From positions 1 through 64,000 of the forward strand of contig DXBJ01000079.1 in assembly GCA_019116585.1 (NCBI GenBank): DNA of 64,000 nucleotides, given 5' to 3'. This document shows, one piece after another, positions 1 to 7,328 of the stretch. This DNA is from Candidatus Faecalibacterium gallistercoris (GTDB lineage: Bacteria; Bacillota; Clostridia; Oscillospirales; Ruminococcaceae). A model generated the notes under the pieces. It saw nothing but the letters and a program-made list of their open reading frames with translations, had not been told where the DNA came from and ran no database searches. The first letter of the stretch is position 1. Each line of letters starts with the position of its first letter. A program made the translations under genes and the position numbers.

Positions 1-175
1 ACCCATTTCTGCCCGCATACGCGGGACAGAAATTCCTTCCCCCTGGTATCCCCCTGGGGACAAAATTTGGTGCTGAACCGCGCACTCGCCGCAAGGCGGC
101 TCGCACACTCTCAGCGCCAAATTTCCCTGTATGTGTCCCGACCGTACGCGCATGTCGTCCGGTCGGGACTTTTTT
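1..175 (+). repeat. Structured intergenic repeat, copy 1 (ends in a terminator)
   Basis: This is one of two copies of the same intergenic block; bases 1-175 align with 2397-2571 at a constant offset of 2396 over most of the length. It contains a small hairpin with arms ATTTCTG and CAGAAAT (5-11 and 27-33), a long-range stem (63-76 with 111-124) around a small inner hairpin (87-98), and a terminator hairpin (135-144 with 160-169) followed by six T. The copy probably starts to the left of the window. The stems keep pairing where the two copies differ in sequence. It lies between an unseen upstream gene and the gntR promoter. Confidence 0.8.
135..175 (+). terminator. Rho-independent terminator
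   Basis: A ten-base-pair stem GTCCCGACCG/CGGTCGGGAC (135-144 and 160-169) with a 15-base loop is followed directly by six T. It would end transcription of a gene lying to the left of the window. Confidence 0.8.
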
Positions 176-186
176 GACAGTCTGTA

Positions 187-217
187 TCCCTCTCCCTGCC
201 CGGGAGGGGATTTTTTG
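187..217 (+). terminator. Second terminator-like hairpin
   Basis: An imperfect GC-rich hairpin (CCCTCTCCC against GGGAGGGG) is followed by ATTTTTTG. It may back up the terminator just upstream and insulates the gntR promoter. Confidence 0.5.
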
Positions 218-257
218 CAGTTTTTGGGGTTTGGAGGCGGCAGCGGCAAAATCCCTC

Positions 258-286
258 TTGACAACAGTGCACTGGTTGGCTATAAT
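258..286 (+). promoter_or_regulatory. Consensus sigma-A promoter of the gntR-ABC operon
   Basis: TTGACA (258-263) and TATAAT (281-286) are both perfect consensus boxes with the optimal 17-base spacing. A promoter this strong usually needs a repressor, and a palindrome starts at the last base of the -10 box. Confidence 0.9.
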
Positions 287-306
287 GTACTTAGTCAATC
301 AGTACA
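286..306 (+). promoter_or_regulatory. Probable GntR operator (palindrome)
   Basis: TGTACT (286-291) and AGTACA (301-306) form a perfect six-base inverted repeat with a nine-base spacer. It covers the end of the -10 box and the transcription start. YtrA-type GntR regulators bind such palindromes with a GTAC core, so autorepression is likely. Confidence 0.75.
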
Positions 307-331
307 CTACGATACAGAAAGGAGGGCCGCG

Positions 332-709
332 GTGGAGATCATCATCAGTTCCAACACCGGCAAGCCGATCTACGAGCAGATCACTTCCCAGATCAAGGCC
401 ATGATCATGAGCGGCGAGCTCCAGACCGGCGATCCCATCCCGTCCATGCGGGCGCTGGCAAAGTCCATCCACGTCAGCGTCATCACGGTGCAGAAAGCCT
501 ACGAGGACCTGCAGCGGGACGGCTTTATCGAAACGACGGTGGGGCGGGGGAGCTTCGTGTCGGCGCAGAACAAGGATTTTTATCAGGAGGAACAGCAGCG
601 CCAGGCGGAAGAACACCTCCAGGCCGCCGCTGAGATCGCCCGCACCAGCGGGATACCGCTGGCGACTCTAATCGATGTTTTGACCATGTTTTATCAGGAG
701 GAGGAGTGA
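332..709 (+). CDS. GntR family transcriptional regulator, YtrA subfamily
   Basis: A 125-residue DNA-binding repressor. The winged helix-turn-helix fills the first ~76 residues: PIYEQI near the N-terminus, PSMRALAKSIHVSVITVQKAYEDL-like helices around 37-60, and the wing signature GRGSFV at 71-76. Only a short helical tail follows, with no ligand-binding domain, which defines the YtrA subfamily. I chose GTG at 332 because AGGAGG lies seven to eight bases before it; the open frame runs further upstream but only into the terminator repeat. YtrA members usually repress an adjacent ABC exporter and respond to cell-envelope stress or peptides. Here the exporter genes follow directly, and a palindromic operator overlaps the promoter. 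Inducer unknown. Confidence 0.9.
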   Translation: MEIIISSNTGKPIYEQITSQIKAMIMSGELQTGDPIPSMRALAKSIHVSVITVQKAYEDLQRDGFIETTVGRGSFVSAQNKDFYQEEQQRQAEEHLQAAAEIARTSGIPLATLIDVLTMFYQEEE

Positions 710-711
710 CT

Positions 712-1572
712 ATGGACGCTCTGCTGCAAGTCAAGGACCTGACCAAAACGTATCCCGGCTTTACGCTGGACCATGTGTCGTTCACGGTGCCCAAGGGCTC
801 CATCATGGGGCTGATCGGCGAGAACGGCGCGGGCAAAAGCACCACCATCAAGGGCATCCTGGGGCTGATCCGCCCCGAGGCGGGGGCCGTGACCTTCTGG
901 GGGCAGGACCTGGCCGGCGCGCCGGAGCTGAAAGAGGACATCGGCGTGGTGTTCGACGGGCTGAGCTTTTACGAGACCCTGACCCCCGCCCGGGTGGGCA
1001 GCATCCTGGGGGCGGCCTACCGCCGGTGGGACGACGCGCTCTACAAAGAGTATATGCAGCGGTTCTCTCTCCCCATGGACAAGGAGATCAAGGGCCTGTC
1101 CAAGGGGATGAAGGCAAAGCTGGGCATTGCGGCGGCCCTGGCCCACCGGCCCCGGTTCCTGATTTTGGACGAGGCCACCAGCGGCCTGGACCCGGTGATG
1201 CGGGACGATATGCTGGACGTGTTCCTGGAGTTCGTCCAGGACGAGGAGCACGGCATTTTGATGTCCTCCCACATCACCACCGACCTGGAAAAGGTGGCCG
1301 ACTACATCACCTTTATCCACGAGGGCAGGGTGCTGTTCACCCGCCCCAAGGACGAACTGCGCTACCAGTGGGGCATCGTCCGGTGTGGGGCGGCGGCCTT
1401 TGGCCGGATGGACCCCGCCGGGATGCTGGCCTGGCGCAAAGAGGCGTACCAGTACGACGTCCTGGTGCCCGACAAGGAGGCAGCCCGCCGCCAGTACAAA
1501 GACGCGGTGGTGGACGACGCCACCATCGACGACATCCTGCTTTTGTATGTGAAAGGGGAGCGCTCCAAATGA
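712..1572 (+). CDS. ABC transporter ATP-binding protein
   Basis: A 286-residue ABC ATPase that should power export by the membrane protein encoded next. Walker A GENGAGKST is at 36-44, the signature reads LSKGM (129-133), a slight departure from LSGGQ, and Walker B with the D-loop is FLILDEATSGLD (149-160), followed by an H-loop histidine in SSHITTD. ATG at 712 has AGGAGGAGG upstream at good spacing, whereas an in-frame GTG at 706 would lie inside that ribosome site. The stop of gntR lies three bases upstream. Grouping with a YtrA-type regulator and an ABC-2 type permease resembles the Pmt (phenol-soluble-modulin) and Ytr exporters, so a peptide or antibiotic substrate is plausible but unproven. 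Confidence 0.9.
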   Translation: MDALLQVKDLTKTYPGFTLDHVSFTVPKGSIMGLIGENGAGKSTTIKGILGLIRPEAGAVTFWGQDLAGAPELKEDIGVVFDGLSFYETLTPARVGSILGAAYRRWDDALYKEYMQRFSLPMDKEIKGLSKGMKAKLGIAAALAHRPRFLILDEATSGLDPVMRDDMLDVFLEFVQDEEHGILMSSHITTDLEKVADYITFIHEGRVLFTRPKDELRYQWGIVRCGAAAFGRMDPAGMLAWRKEAYQYDVLVPDKEAARRQYKDAVVDDATIDDILLLYVKGERSK

Positions 1573-2216
1573 AAAGCCTGCTTTTGAAAGACCTGTACAA
1601 CATCAGCTACAACGCCAAGGCGATGCTGCTCATCATGGTGATCATGACGGCGGCTGTTGTGCCTACGGCGGGCGCAATCCCAGAGATGGCGGGATTTACG
1701 ATCCTGTGCGCCATGATGGAAGTGACCACCTTTAACTTTGACGAGACATCAGGCTGGACGGCCTATGCCCTTGTTCTGCCGCTGCGGCGCAACGACATCG
1801 TCCGGGCCAAATTTGCGGTGCTGGCCATTTTCTGCACAGTGGGCGTTCTGCTTGGCCTGGCGCTGAGCGGAGCGGCCGCCTTCCTGATGGGAGGCCGCCT
1901 GCCGGAGGAAAACGGTCCGCTGGTCCTGCTGGCGGCGGTGCCGGTCCTTTGGGCTATCGCTTTTGCCATGGGCAGCACGTCCATTCCTCTGGCCTTCCGC
2001 TTCGGGGCTGAAAACGCCCGTGTCCTGATCGTGGTGGCTTTTGTTGTCCCGATGGTGATCTTCGTCGGCCTGGCCGGTGCGCTGAGCATGGCGGGCGTCA
2101 CCCTGAGCAATGGGCAGGCCATCGCCCTGTTCTGCGCCTCGCCGCTGGCGGCCCTGGCCTGGGGCGCGGTCATGTACCGCCTGTCCTGCGGCATCTTTGC
2201 CAAAACGGAGTGGTGA
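1569..2216 (+). CDS. ABC-2 type exporter membrane protein
   Basis: A 215-residue integral membrane protein whose ATG overlaps the stop of the ATPase gene (ATGA, 1569-1572), indicating translational coupling. It begins MKSLLLKDLYN, as in small ABC-2 permeases of the PmtB/YtrC type, followed by about five to six hydrophobic segments (for example near residues 20-40, 85-105, 115-135, 155-180 and 185-205). No catalytic motif is expected. With the preceding ATPase it should form an exporter of unknown substrate. Confidence 0.8.
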   Translation: MKSLLLKDLYNISYNAKAMLLIMVIMTAAVVPTAGAIPEMAGFTILCAMMEVTTFNFDETSGWTAYALVLPLRRNDIVRAKFAVLAIFCTVGVLLGLALSGAAAFLMGGRLPEENGPLVLLAAVPVLWAIAFAMGSTSIPLAFRFGAENARVLIVVAFVVPMVIFVGLAGALSMAGVTLSNGQAIALFCASPLAALAWGAVMYRLSCGIFAKTEW

Positions 2217-2288
2217 GAGAGGGCCCCTCCGGCCCTGCGGGCCGCCTCTCCCGCACGCAGGAGAGGCAGGAACTTGCAGGTTTCACTG

Positions 2289-2325
2289 GCTCCCCCAGCT
2301 GTCAGCGAAGCTGACTGAGAAGGCA
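2289..2325. repeat. REP-like palindrome
   Basis: GTCAGC-GAA-GCTGAC (2301-2315) sits in a context beginning GGCTCCCCCAG. I recall this style of palindrome (CTCAGTCAGC...GCTGAC) as a scattered REP-like repeat of Faecalibacterium-type genomes; that recollection was not checked. It lies between two convergent operons. Confidence 0.5.
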
Positions 2326-2330
2326 ACAAA

Positions 2331-2362
2331 AAGAGCCTCCGTCCGTTTGGACAGAGGCTCTT
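2331..2362 (-). terminator. Terminator of the DUF1538-PII operon (minus strand)
   Basis: A perfect nine-base stem (2331-2339 with 2354-2362) extended by an inner GTCC/GGAC stem. Read on the minus strand it is followed by TTTTTGTTG, so it would stop transcripts coming leftwards from the PII-like gene. A second perfect ten-base hairpin with an AAAA loop follows at 2364-2387. Confidence 0.75.
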
Positions 2363-2387
2363 CAGCGTGTCGCAAAAGCGACACGCT

Positions 2388-2571
2388 CCAGGGGGGACCC
2401 ATTTCTGCCCGCATGCGCGGGACAGAAATCCTTCCCCCCTGGCATCCCCCTTTTCGACAAAATTGAGCGCTGAACCGCGCACTCGGCCTTGCGGCCTCGC
2501 ACACTCTCAGCGCTCAATTTCCCTGTATGTGTCCCGACCGTACGCGCATGTCGTCCGGTCGGGACTTTTTT
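2388..2571 (+). repeat. Structured intergenic repeat, copy 2
   Basis: The complete second copy of the element at 1-175. Stems: 2388-2396 with 2434-2442 (nine pairs) enclosing 2401-2407 with 2423-2429 and an inner CCCGC/GCGGG; 2460-2473 with 2507-2520 (14 perfect pairs) enclosing a GGCC-TTGC-GGCC hairpin (2485-2496); and a terminator stem 2531-2540 with 2556-2565 followed by six T. Relative to copy 1, the long stem carries paired changes (TTGGTGC/GCGCCAA against TGAGCGC/GCGCTCA) that keep pairing. It lies between the ends of two convergent operons. Confidence 0.85.
2531..2571 (+). terminator. Terminator closing the gntR-ABC operon
   Basis: The same ten-base-pair GTCCCGACCG stem and six-T tract as at 135-175. 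It is the last forward terminator before the convergent PII-like gene. Confidence 0.8.
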
Positions 2572-2598
2572 GACAAGCTGTTGCCGTTTATCTGGGGC

Positions 2599-3267
2599 TT
2601 AGTCCTCGACCTTGCGCAGGCCGATGACGTCCGACACCGGCAGCGAGAAGCAGATCGCGCCGGCTTTGGTGCCTGCGCCGGTGGTCTTATTGATGGCGGA
2701 CATGATGGCGGCCTTCTGGCCGGCGCTGGCCACGATGTAAAGGATGTCCTTTTCCTCCGCCAGCGACACGCCGAAGAACTTTTCCGCCTGTTTGGTGCCG
2801 GTGCCCCGGGCGTGCAGCACGGTGCCGCCCCCGGCGCCGGCGGTGCGGGCCGCGTCCATCACGGCGTCGGAATAGCCCGCGTTCAGCACGGCGATGATGA
2901 GCTCGTGCTCAAAGTGCAGGTCGGGCGCGCCGCCCGACGGTGTCTTGTTGCCTGTCAGATATGCCAAGGTCCTTCCTCCTCCTACGCTTTTAATGGGGAT
3001 GGTCAGCATGATGCCGTTGCCCGGGATGTCCATGTACAGTTTGCGTTTGGCCGCCCGGATCAGCTGGCGGGTGCCCTCGGCGCTGGCCACCGTGGACACG
3101 ATGGCTTTTTCGGTGTTGGACAGCCCGTAGATGGACAGCTGCTCGCTGGTGGCGGTGCCTTTGCCCAGCATGATCAGGCCCATGTTCAGCTCAAGGCTCT
3201 GGAACAATCCGGCCAGCTCCTGGATCTGGTCGCGGTCGGTGATGCTGATGACGTAATTCAGCTCCAT
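2599..3267 (-). CDS. Tandem PII-like nitrogen-regulatory protein
   Basis: A 222-residue cytosolic protein that looks like two fused PII (GlnB-type) domains. The second half (about 118-222) keeps PII hallmarks: an opening strand EHELIIAVLN, a glycine-rich stretch ending in HARGTG, and a late strand ILYIVAS. The first half (1-100) is more diverged and lacks the ARG turn. Its ATG follows the stop of the DUF1538 gene with no gap (3268/3267), so the two are coupled. PII proteins sense ATP/ADP and 2-oxoglutarate and bind transporters; here it probably gates the DUF1538 membrane protein. The ligand is unknown and the diverged half may be structural only. Confidence 0.75.
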   Translation of the reverse strand: MELNYVISITDRDQIQELAGLFQSLELNMGLIMLGKGTATSEQLSIYGLSNTEKAIVSTVASAEGTRQLIRAAKRKLYMDIPGNGIMLTIPIKSVGGGRTLAYLTGNKTPSGGAPDLHFEHELIIAVLNAGYSDAVMDAARTAGAGGGTVLHARGTGTKQAEKFFGVSLAEEKDILYIVASAGQKAAIMSAINKTTGAGTKAGAICFSLPVSDVIGLRKVED

Positions 3268-4803
3268 TCAGGCAACCTCCTCCCACAGCTCGATGATCTC
3301 GTCGTCGGCATAGGCCGGCAGGGGCGCGGCCGCGGCGGGCGCCACCGACCGGCGCAGCTTGACCACATACACGGCGCCCATGATCTGGACGGTGATCAGG
3401 GGCATCATGGCCACCAGGGCCACCAGGCCGAAGGCGTCGGTCATGATGTTGCCGCCCAGGGCATCGCAGGCGCCCATGGCAAAGGGCAGCATAAAGGTGG
3501 CGGTCATGGGGCCCGAGGCCACCCCGCCCGAGTCGAAGGCGATGGCGGTGAAGATGGGGGGCACCACGAAGGTGAGGGCCAGGGCCACCAGGTACCCCGG
3601 CACCACGAAATACAGGATGGGCAGGCCGGTCAGCACCCGGATCATGGCCAGGCCGTTGGCGATGGCCACCGCCACGCACAGGCTCAGGCCCATGGCCTTG
3701 GCCGAGATGGCGCCGCTGGTCAGGTCCTCCACCTGCTTGTTCAGCACATGGACGGCGGGCTCGGCATTGATGATGAACCAGCCCATCAGCACCGCCAGCG
3801 GGATCAGCAGGAGGCCCATGCCCTGGCGGACCATCTCGCCGCCCAGGGTGTAGCCCAGGGAGGCGAAGCCCACGTTGACGCCGGTCAAAAACAGCACCAG
3901 CCCCACATAGGTGTAGAGGATGCCCACCGCGATGCGGGCCAGCTGCGCCGCGGGCAGCCGCAGGGTGAACATCTGGAACAGCAGGAAGAACACAAAGATG
4001 GGGGCCAGGGCGGTCAGCACCTCGGCCATGTACTCGGGGATCGCTTCCAGATAGCTCCAGCCGATCTGGGTGGACTGGGCGAACTCCTCCACCGCCATGG
4101 TGGTGGAGCCGGTGCTGCCGGGATACAGCAGCCCCAGCAGCATCACCGCCAGGATGGGCCCGATGGAGCACAGCGCCACCAGGCCGAAGCTGTCGTCCTT
4201 GGCCTTTTCATCGCTGCGGATGGAGGCCACGCCCACGCCCAGCGCCATGATAAAGGGGACGGTCATGGGGCCGGTGGTGACGCCGCCCGAGTCGAAGGAC
4301 ACCGACAAAAACCCCGGGTCGGACCGGAAGGCCAGCAGGAACACCGCCGCATAAAACGCCAGCAGCAGCCACCGCAGCGCAAAGCCCAGCAGGATGCGGA
4401 CCATACATACCATTAAGAACAGGCCCACCCCCACCGAAACGGTCAGCACCAGGGTCATCCGGTCGATGCCGGGCACATAGGTGGCCAGCACCTGCAGGTC
4501 CGGCTCGGACATGGTGATGACCACCCCCATGACGAAGCTGACGGCCAGGATCAGCAGGATGTTTTTGGACTTGGTCAGCCGCGCGCCCACCAGGTTGCCC
4601 ATCTGGGTCATGGACTGCTCCGACCCCAGGGTGAACAGGGCCATGCCGGCCAGGATCATCCCGGTGCCCACCAGGAAGGCCAGCATCAGCCCCGAGCCCA
4701 CCGGCACCAGGAAAAGGCACAGCACGCTGACGATCAGCGCGATGGGCAGCACCGAGTCCACGGCCTCCCGCGCTTTCTCGATGAGTACGTTTTTCTGAAT
4801 CAA
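3268..4803 (-). CDS. DUF1538 family membrane transporter-like protein
   Basis: A 511-residue polytopic membrane protein with an internal duplication. Each half carries the same signature, FDSGGVTTGPM at 170-180 and FDSGGVASGPM at 423-433, with five to six hydrophobic helices around it. That repeated glycine-rich motif is the DUF1538 hallmark and suggests an inverted-repeat transporter fold. A short acidic C-terminal tail could be the PII contact. The gene starts a minus-strand operon with its own promoter (4846-4874) and is followed at zero distance by the PII-like gene, a pairing known for this family. Substrate not known. Confidence 0.8.
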   Translation of the reverse strand: MIQKNVLIEKAREAVDSVLPIALIVSVLCLFLVPVGSGLMLAFLVGTGMILAGMALFTLGSEQSMTQMGNLVGARLTKSKNILLILAVSFVMGVVITMSEPDLQVLATYVPGIDRMTLVLTVSVGVGLFLMVCMVRILLGFALRWLLLAFYAAVFLLAFRSDPGFLSVSFDSGGVTTGPMTVPFIMALGVGVASIRSDEKAKDDSFGLVALCSIGPILAVMLLGLLYPGSTGSTTMAVEEFAQSTQIGWSYLEAIPEYMAEVLTALAPIFVFFLLFQMFTLRLPAAQLARIAVGILYTYVGLVLFLTGVNVGFASLGYTLGGEMVRQGMGLLLIPLAVLMGWFIINAEPAVHVLNKQVEDLTSGAISAKAMGLSLCVAVAIANGLAMIRVLTGLPILYFVVPGYLVALALTFVVPPIFTAIAFDSGGVASGPMTATFMLPFAMGACDALGGNIMTDAFGLVALVAMMPLITVQIMGAVYVVKLRRSVAPAAAAPLPAYADDEIIELWEEVA

Positions 4804-4845
4804 TTCATTGCTCCTTTCCTGAAAATCTGCGTGTCTTTCTTGTAA

Positions 4846-4874
4846 AGTATAACATACTTCGGTGCCGGTGGCAA
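4846..4874 (-). promoter_or_regulatory. Promoter of the DUF1538-PII operon
   Basis: On the minus strand TTGCCA (4874-4869) and TATACT (4851-4846) are separated by 17 bases, 40 bases upstream of the start codon. Confidence 0.75.
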
Positions 4875-4983
4875 TTCAAAAAGCCGGAATCCTTTCAAAA
4901 TATTGCTGGAAGACAGAGCACGTTGTCTAAATAAGCGCCGCCCCCGCCGCACAGAAAAACCGCCCCGGCGGCAAATTTCCCCC

Positions 4984-5012
4984 TTGACAGCCGGCTGCGG
5001 CTGTGGTAAAAT
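4984..5012 (+). promoter_or_regulatory. Promoter of infC-rpmI-rplT
   Basis: TTGACA (4984-4989) and TAAAAT (5007-5012) with 17-base spacing. Transcription would start near 5019, giving a leader of about 190 bases before infC. Confidence 0.8.
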
Positions 5013-5018
5013 CATCGG

Positions 5019-5200
5019 GTAAAGAAAGCAGCTACGGCCATGCCGCGCTCGCCTTGGAGGCCATTTCAGGCCCCGGGCTATACCAGGAGCCAGCTTACCA
5101 GAGATGGGGCTGTGTTTTTGTGTGGATCAGTGCGCGGCTGCCCGGAGGACGGGTGGCCGCGTTTTCTATGTTGACTTGATGGATCATTGTTTGGAGGTGT
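5019..5200 (+). promoter_or_regulatory. L20-type autoregulatory leader with attenuator
   Basis: A ~190-base untranslated leader precedes infC. Its 3' part is a strong terminator hairpin: CGCGGC (5133-5138) with GCCGCG (5156-5161), inner CCCG/CGGG (5141-5144, 5150-5153), then TTTTC. In Bacillus the infC-rpmI-rplT operon is controlled by ribosomal protein L20 binding its leader and promoting termination. The same gene order and a terminator in the right place support that here. I did not resolve the L20-binding fold. Confidence 0.65.
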
Positions 5201-5207
5201 ATCGACC

Positions 5208-5738
5208 ATCGCTACCACCGGGAAATCGAAGGAACTCGAGATCAACGGTCAGATTCGTGACCGTGAAGTCCGCCTGATCGGTGCGGACGGCGCACAGAAG
5301 GGCGTCGTATCCATCCAGGCGGCCATGCGCGCGGCGGAGGAGGCCGGGCTGGATCTGGTCAAGATCGCGCCCCAGGCCAAGCCCCCTGTGTGCAAGCTGC
5401 TGGATTACGGCAAGTACCGCTTCGAGCAGCAGAAGAAGGAGAAGGAAGCCAAGAAGAACCAGAAAGTGGTCGAAGTCAAAGAGACCCGCCTTTCGCTCAA
5501 TATTGACACCAACGACTTCAACACCAAGGTGACCCAGTCGGCCAAGTTCCTCGCCGCGGGGCACAAGGTCAAGGCCTCGATCCGTTTCCGTGGCCGCGAG
5601 ATGGCGCACAGCGCTCTGGGCGCGGACGTGCTCAAGCGCTTTGCCGCCGCCCTGCCCCAGGCGTCGATGGACAAACCGCCGGTCCTGGAAGGGCGCACCA
5701 TGTCCATTCTGTTGACCCCGAAACCCAATAAGGACTGA
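5208..5738 (+). CDS. infC: Translation initiation factor IF-3
   Basis: IF-3 binds the 30S subunit, keeps it apart from 50S and proofreads the start codon and initiator tRNA. From ATC at 5208 the protein has 176 residues: an N-terminal domain with [14 protein letters not shown], a lysine-rich linker around 80-95, and a C-terminal domain ending in MSILLTPK. I chose ATC because infC classically uses a rare AUU/AUC/AUA start that IF-3 itself discriminates against, and GGAGG (5193-5197) lies ten bases upstream. An in-frame TTG at 5187 lies before that ribosome site and is unlikely. First gene of the L20-regulated operon. Confidence 0.95.
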   Translation: MATTGKSKELEINGQIRDREVRLIGADGAQKGVVSIQAAMRAAEEAGLDLVKIAPQAKPPVCKLLDYGKYRFEQQKKEKEAKKNQKVVEVKETRLSLNIDTNDFNTKVTQSAKFLAAGHKVKASIRFRGREMAHSALGADVLKRFAAALPQASMDKPPVLEGRTMSILLTPKPNKD

Positions 5739-5757
5739 TTTTAGGAGGATACCGAAA

Positions 5758-5961
5758 ATGGCTAAGATGAAACTCAAGACCCATTCCGGCGCAAAGAAGC
5801 GCTTTAAGCTCACCAAGAACGGCAAGATCAAGCGCGGCCACGCCTTCCGCAGCCATATCCTGACCAAGAAGACCACCAAGCTCACCCGCGGCTACCGTCA
5901 GCCCTGCTATGTGGACAGCACCAACGCCGCTACCCTGAAGCGGATGCTGCCCTACGGCTGA
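5758..5961 (+). CDS. rpmI: 50S ribosomal protein L35
   Basis: A 67-residue, very basic protein beginning [19 protein letters not shown], the L35 signature, of normal length. It lies 19 bases after infC with TAGGAGGATA before the ATG. L35 is a late-assembling large-subunit protein, here between infC and rplT as in most Firmicutes. Confidence 0.98.
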   Translation: MAKMKLKTHSGAKKRFKLTKNGKIKRGHAFRSHILTKKTTKLTRGYRQPCYVDSTNAATLKRMLPYG

Positions 5962-6017
5962 GCCCCCGGCGGACCAAGAGACTGACCCGTTTGTTACGTT
6001 AAAAGGAGATAGAAAAA

Positions 6018-6368
6018 ATGGCACGTATTAAAGGCGCAACGATGACCCACAAACGTCGCAAGAAGATGCTCAAGCTGGCCAAGGGCTTCTACGGCTCCAA
6101 GAGCAAGCATTTCAAGATGGCCAAGCAGCAGGTCATGAAGAGCGGCAACTACGCTCTGGCTGGCCGCCGCATGAAGAAGCGTCAGTTCCGCAACCTGTGG
6201 ATCTGCCGCATCAACAACGCTGTCCGTCCTCTGGGCATGAACTACTCCACCTTCATGGCCGGCCTGAAGAAGTCCGGCATCGAGCTGAACCGCAAGATGC
6301 TCAGCGAGATGGCGATCAACGATCCCGGCAGCTTTGCCGCCCTGGTCGAGTCTGTGAAGAACGCCTGA
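6018..6368 (+). CDS. rplT: 50S ribosomal protein L20
   Basis: A 116-residue L20 with the usual long basic N-terminal helix ([30 protein letters not shown]) that binds 23S rRNA early in assembly. The C-terminal globular part ([19 protein letters not shown]) is the part that binds the operon leader in Bacillus. AAAGGAGAT precedes the start, and a terminator follows at 6388. Confidence 0.98.
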   Translation: MARIKGATMTHKRRKKMLKLAKGFYGSKSKHFKMAKQQVMKSGNYALAGRRMKKRQFRNLWICRINNAVRPLGMNYSTFMAGLKKSGIELNRKMLSEMAINDPGSFAALVESVKNA

Positions 6369-6387
6369 TAAAACCTGAAAACCTTAA

Positions 6388-6419
6388 GACGCCCGCGCGC
6401 ATACGCGGGCGTCGATTTT
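6388..6419 (+). terminator. Terminator after rplT
   Basis: GACGCCCGCG (6388-6397) pairs with CGCGGGCGTC (6404-6413), six-base loop, followed by GATTTTG. Confidence 0.8.
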
Positions 6420-6468
6420 GTATGTGTTGGAATGCAGCAAGGCCCTGAACGCCTGGCAGGCAGACAGA

Positions 6469-6526
6469 ACAGGGCCCACGCCCTGCCGCGGCACAGCGCC
6501 CGGCGGGACGGCCCTGTTTTTGTTTT
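6469..6526 (+). terminator. Terminator or attenuator before the rRNA methyltransferase gene
   Basis: ACAGGGCC (6469-6476) pairs with GGCCCTGT (6510-6517), and TTTTGTTTT follows. It lies between the rplT terminator and the next start codon (6552), so it is either a second terminator or a leader attenuator for the next operon. No clear promoter was found between the two hairpins. Confidence 0.5.
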
Positions 6527-6551
6527 GGGCGGCGACGACGGAGGACAGACC

Positions 6552-7328
6552 ATGGAAAAGATCACCAGCCGGGACAACGCCCGGATCAAATACGCCTGCA
6601 AGCTGGCGGCCAGCGGGGCGTTCCGCCGCAGCGAAGGCCGCTTTTTTGCCGAGGGGCGCAAGCTGTGCCCCGAGCTGGCCCGCGCCGCGCAGCTGGAGAC
6701 GCTGTTCCTCACCGCCGCCGCGGCCGAAAAATGCCCCCGGCTGGCGGCGCTGCCCGGGGAGCACTTTCTGGTGGAGGACCATGTGGCCGCCAAACTGGCC
6801 GGCGTGCCCGCCCCGCAGGGGGTGTTCGGGGTGTTCCGCACCCCGGCGCACACCCTGGAGGAGGTGCGCCCCGGCGGGCGCTATCTGGCGCTGGAAGGGG
6901 TGCAGGACCCGGGCAACGTGGGCACCCTGCTGCGCAGTGCCGCCGCCTTCGGCTTTGACGGGGTGATCCTGTCCGAGGGGTGCGCCGCGCCCTACGCCCC
7001 CAAGACCCTGCGGGCCTCCATGGGGGCGGCGGTCCAGCTGCCCGTCATCGAGGCGGGGGCCATGCCCCCGGTCATCGGCGAGCTGCGGCGCAAGGGCATC
7101 GAGTGCCTGGCCGCCGCCCTCTACCGCTCCCAGCCCCTGGGCGACGCCAAGGCCGGCCCCGGCGGGGTCTGCGTGGTCATCGGCAGCGAGGGCCAGGGCC
7201 TGACCGAGGCGACCATCGCCGCCTGCGACCGGACCGTCCGCATCCCCATGACCGACCGGGTGGAAAGCCTGAACGCCGGCATTGCCGGCAGCATCCTGCT
7301 GTGGCACTTCCGGGGGGCCGGGCTGTGA
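6552..7328 (+). CDS. SpoU/TrmH family RNA 2'-O-methyltransferase
   Basis: A 258-residue SPOUT methyltransferase using S-adenosylmethionine, probably acting on 23S rRNA (RlmB-like) or tRNA. All three SpoU motifs are visible: motif 1 EGVQDPGNVGTLLRSAAAFG (115-134), motif 2 IGSEGQGL (210-217) and motif 3 IPMTDRVESLNAGIAGS (231-247). The first ~100 residues form the substrate-binding domain of the RlmB group. The start is ATG 6552 after GGAGGACAG; an in-frame extension to 6432 runs through the upstream hairpin and was rejected. It overlaps dprA by four bases. Precise target not determinable. Confidence 0.9.
   Translation: MEKITSRDNARIKYACKLAASGAFRRSEGRFFAEGRKLCPELARAAQLETLFLTAAAAEKCPRLAALPGEHFLVEDHVAAKLAGVPAPQGVFGVFRTPAHTLEEVRPGGRYLALEGVQDPGNVGTLLRSAAAFGFDGVILSEGCAAPYAPKTLRASMGAAVQLPVIEAGAMPPVIGELRRKGIECLAAALYRSQPLGDAKAGPGGVCVVIGSEGQGLTEATIAACDRTVRIPMTDRVESLNAGIAGSILLWHFRGAGL

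Noticed and set aside
131..331. Upstream extension of the GntR frame
   Set aside because: It is translated from the terminator repeat and promoter; the GTG at 332 has the ribosome site.
5187..5207. TTG start for infC
   Set aside because: It lies before the Shine-Dalgarno sequence; ATC 5208 fits the known rare-start use of infC.
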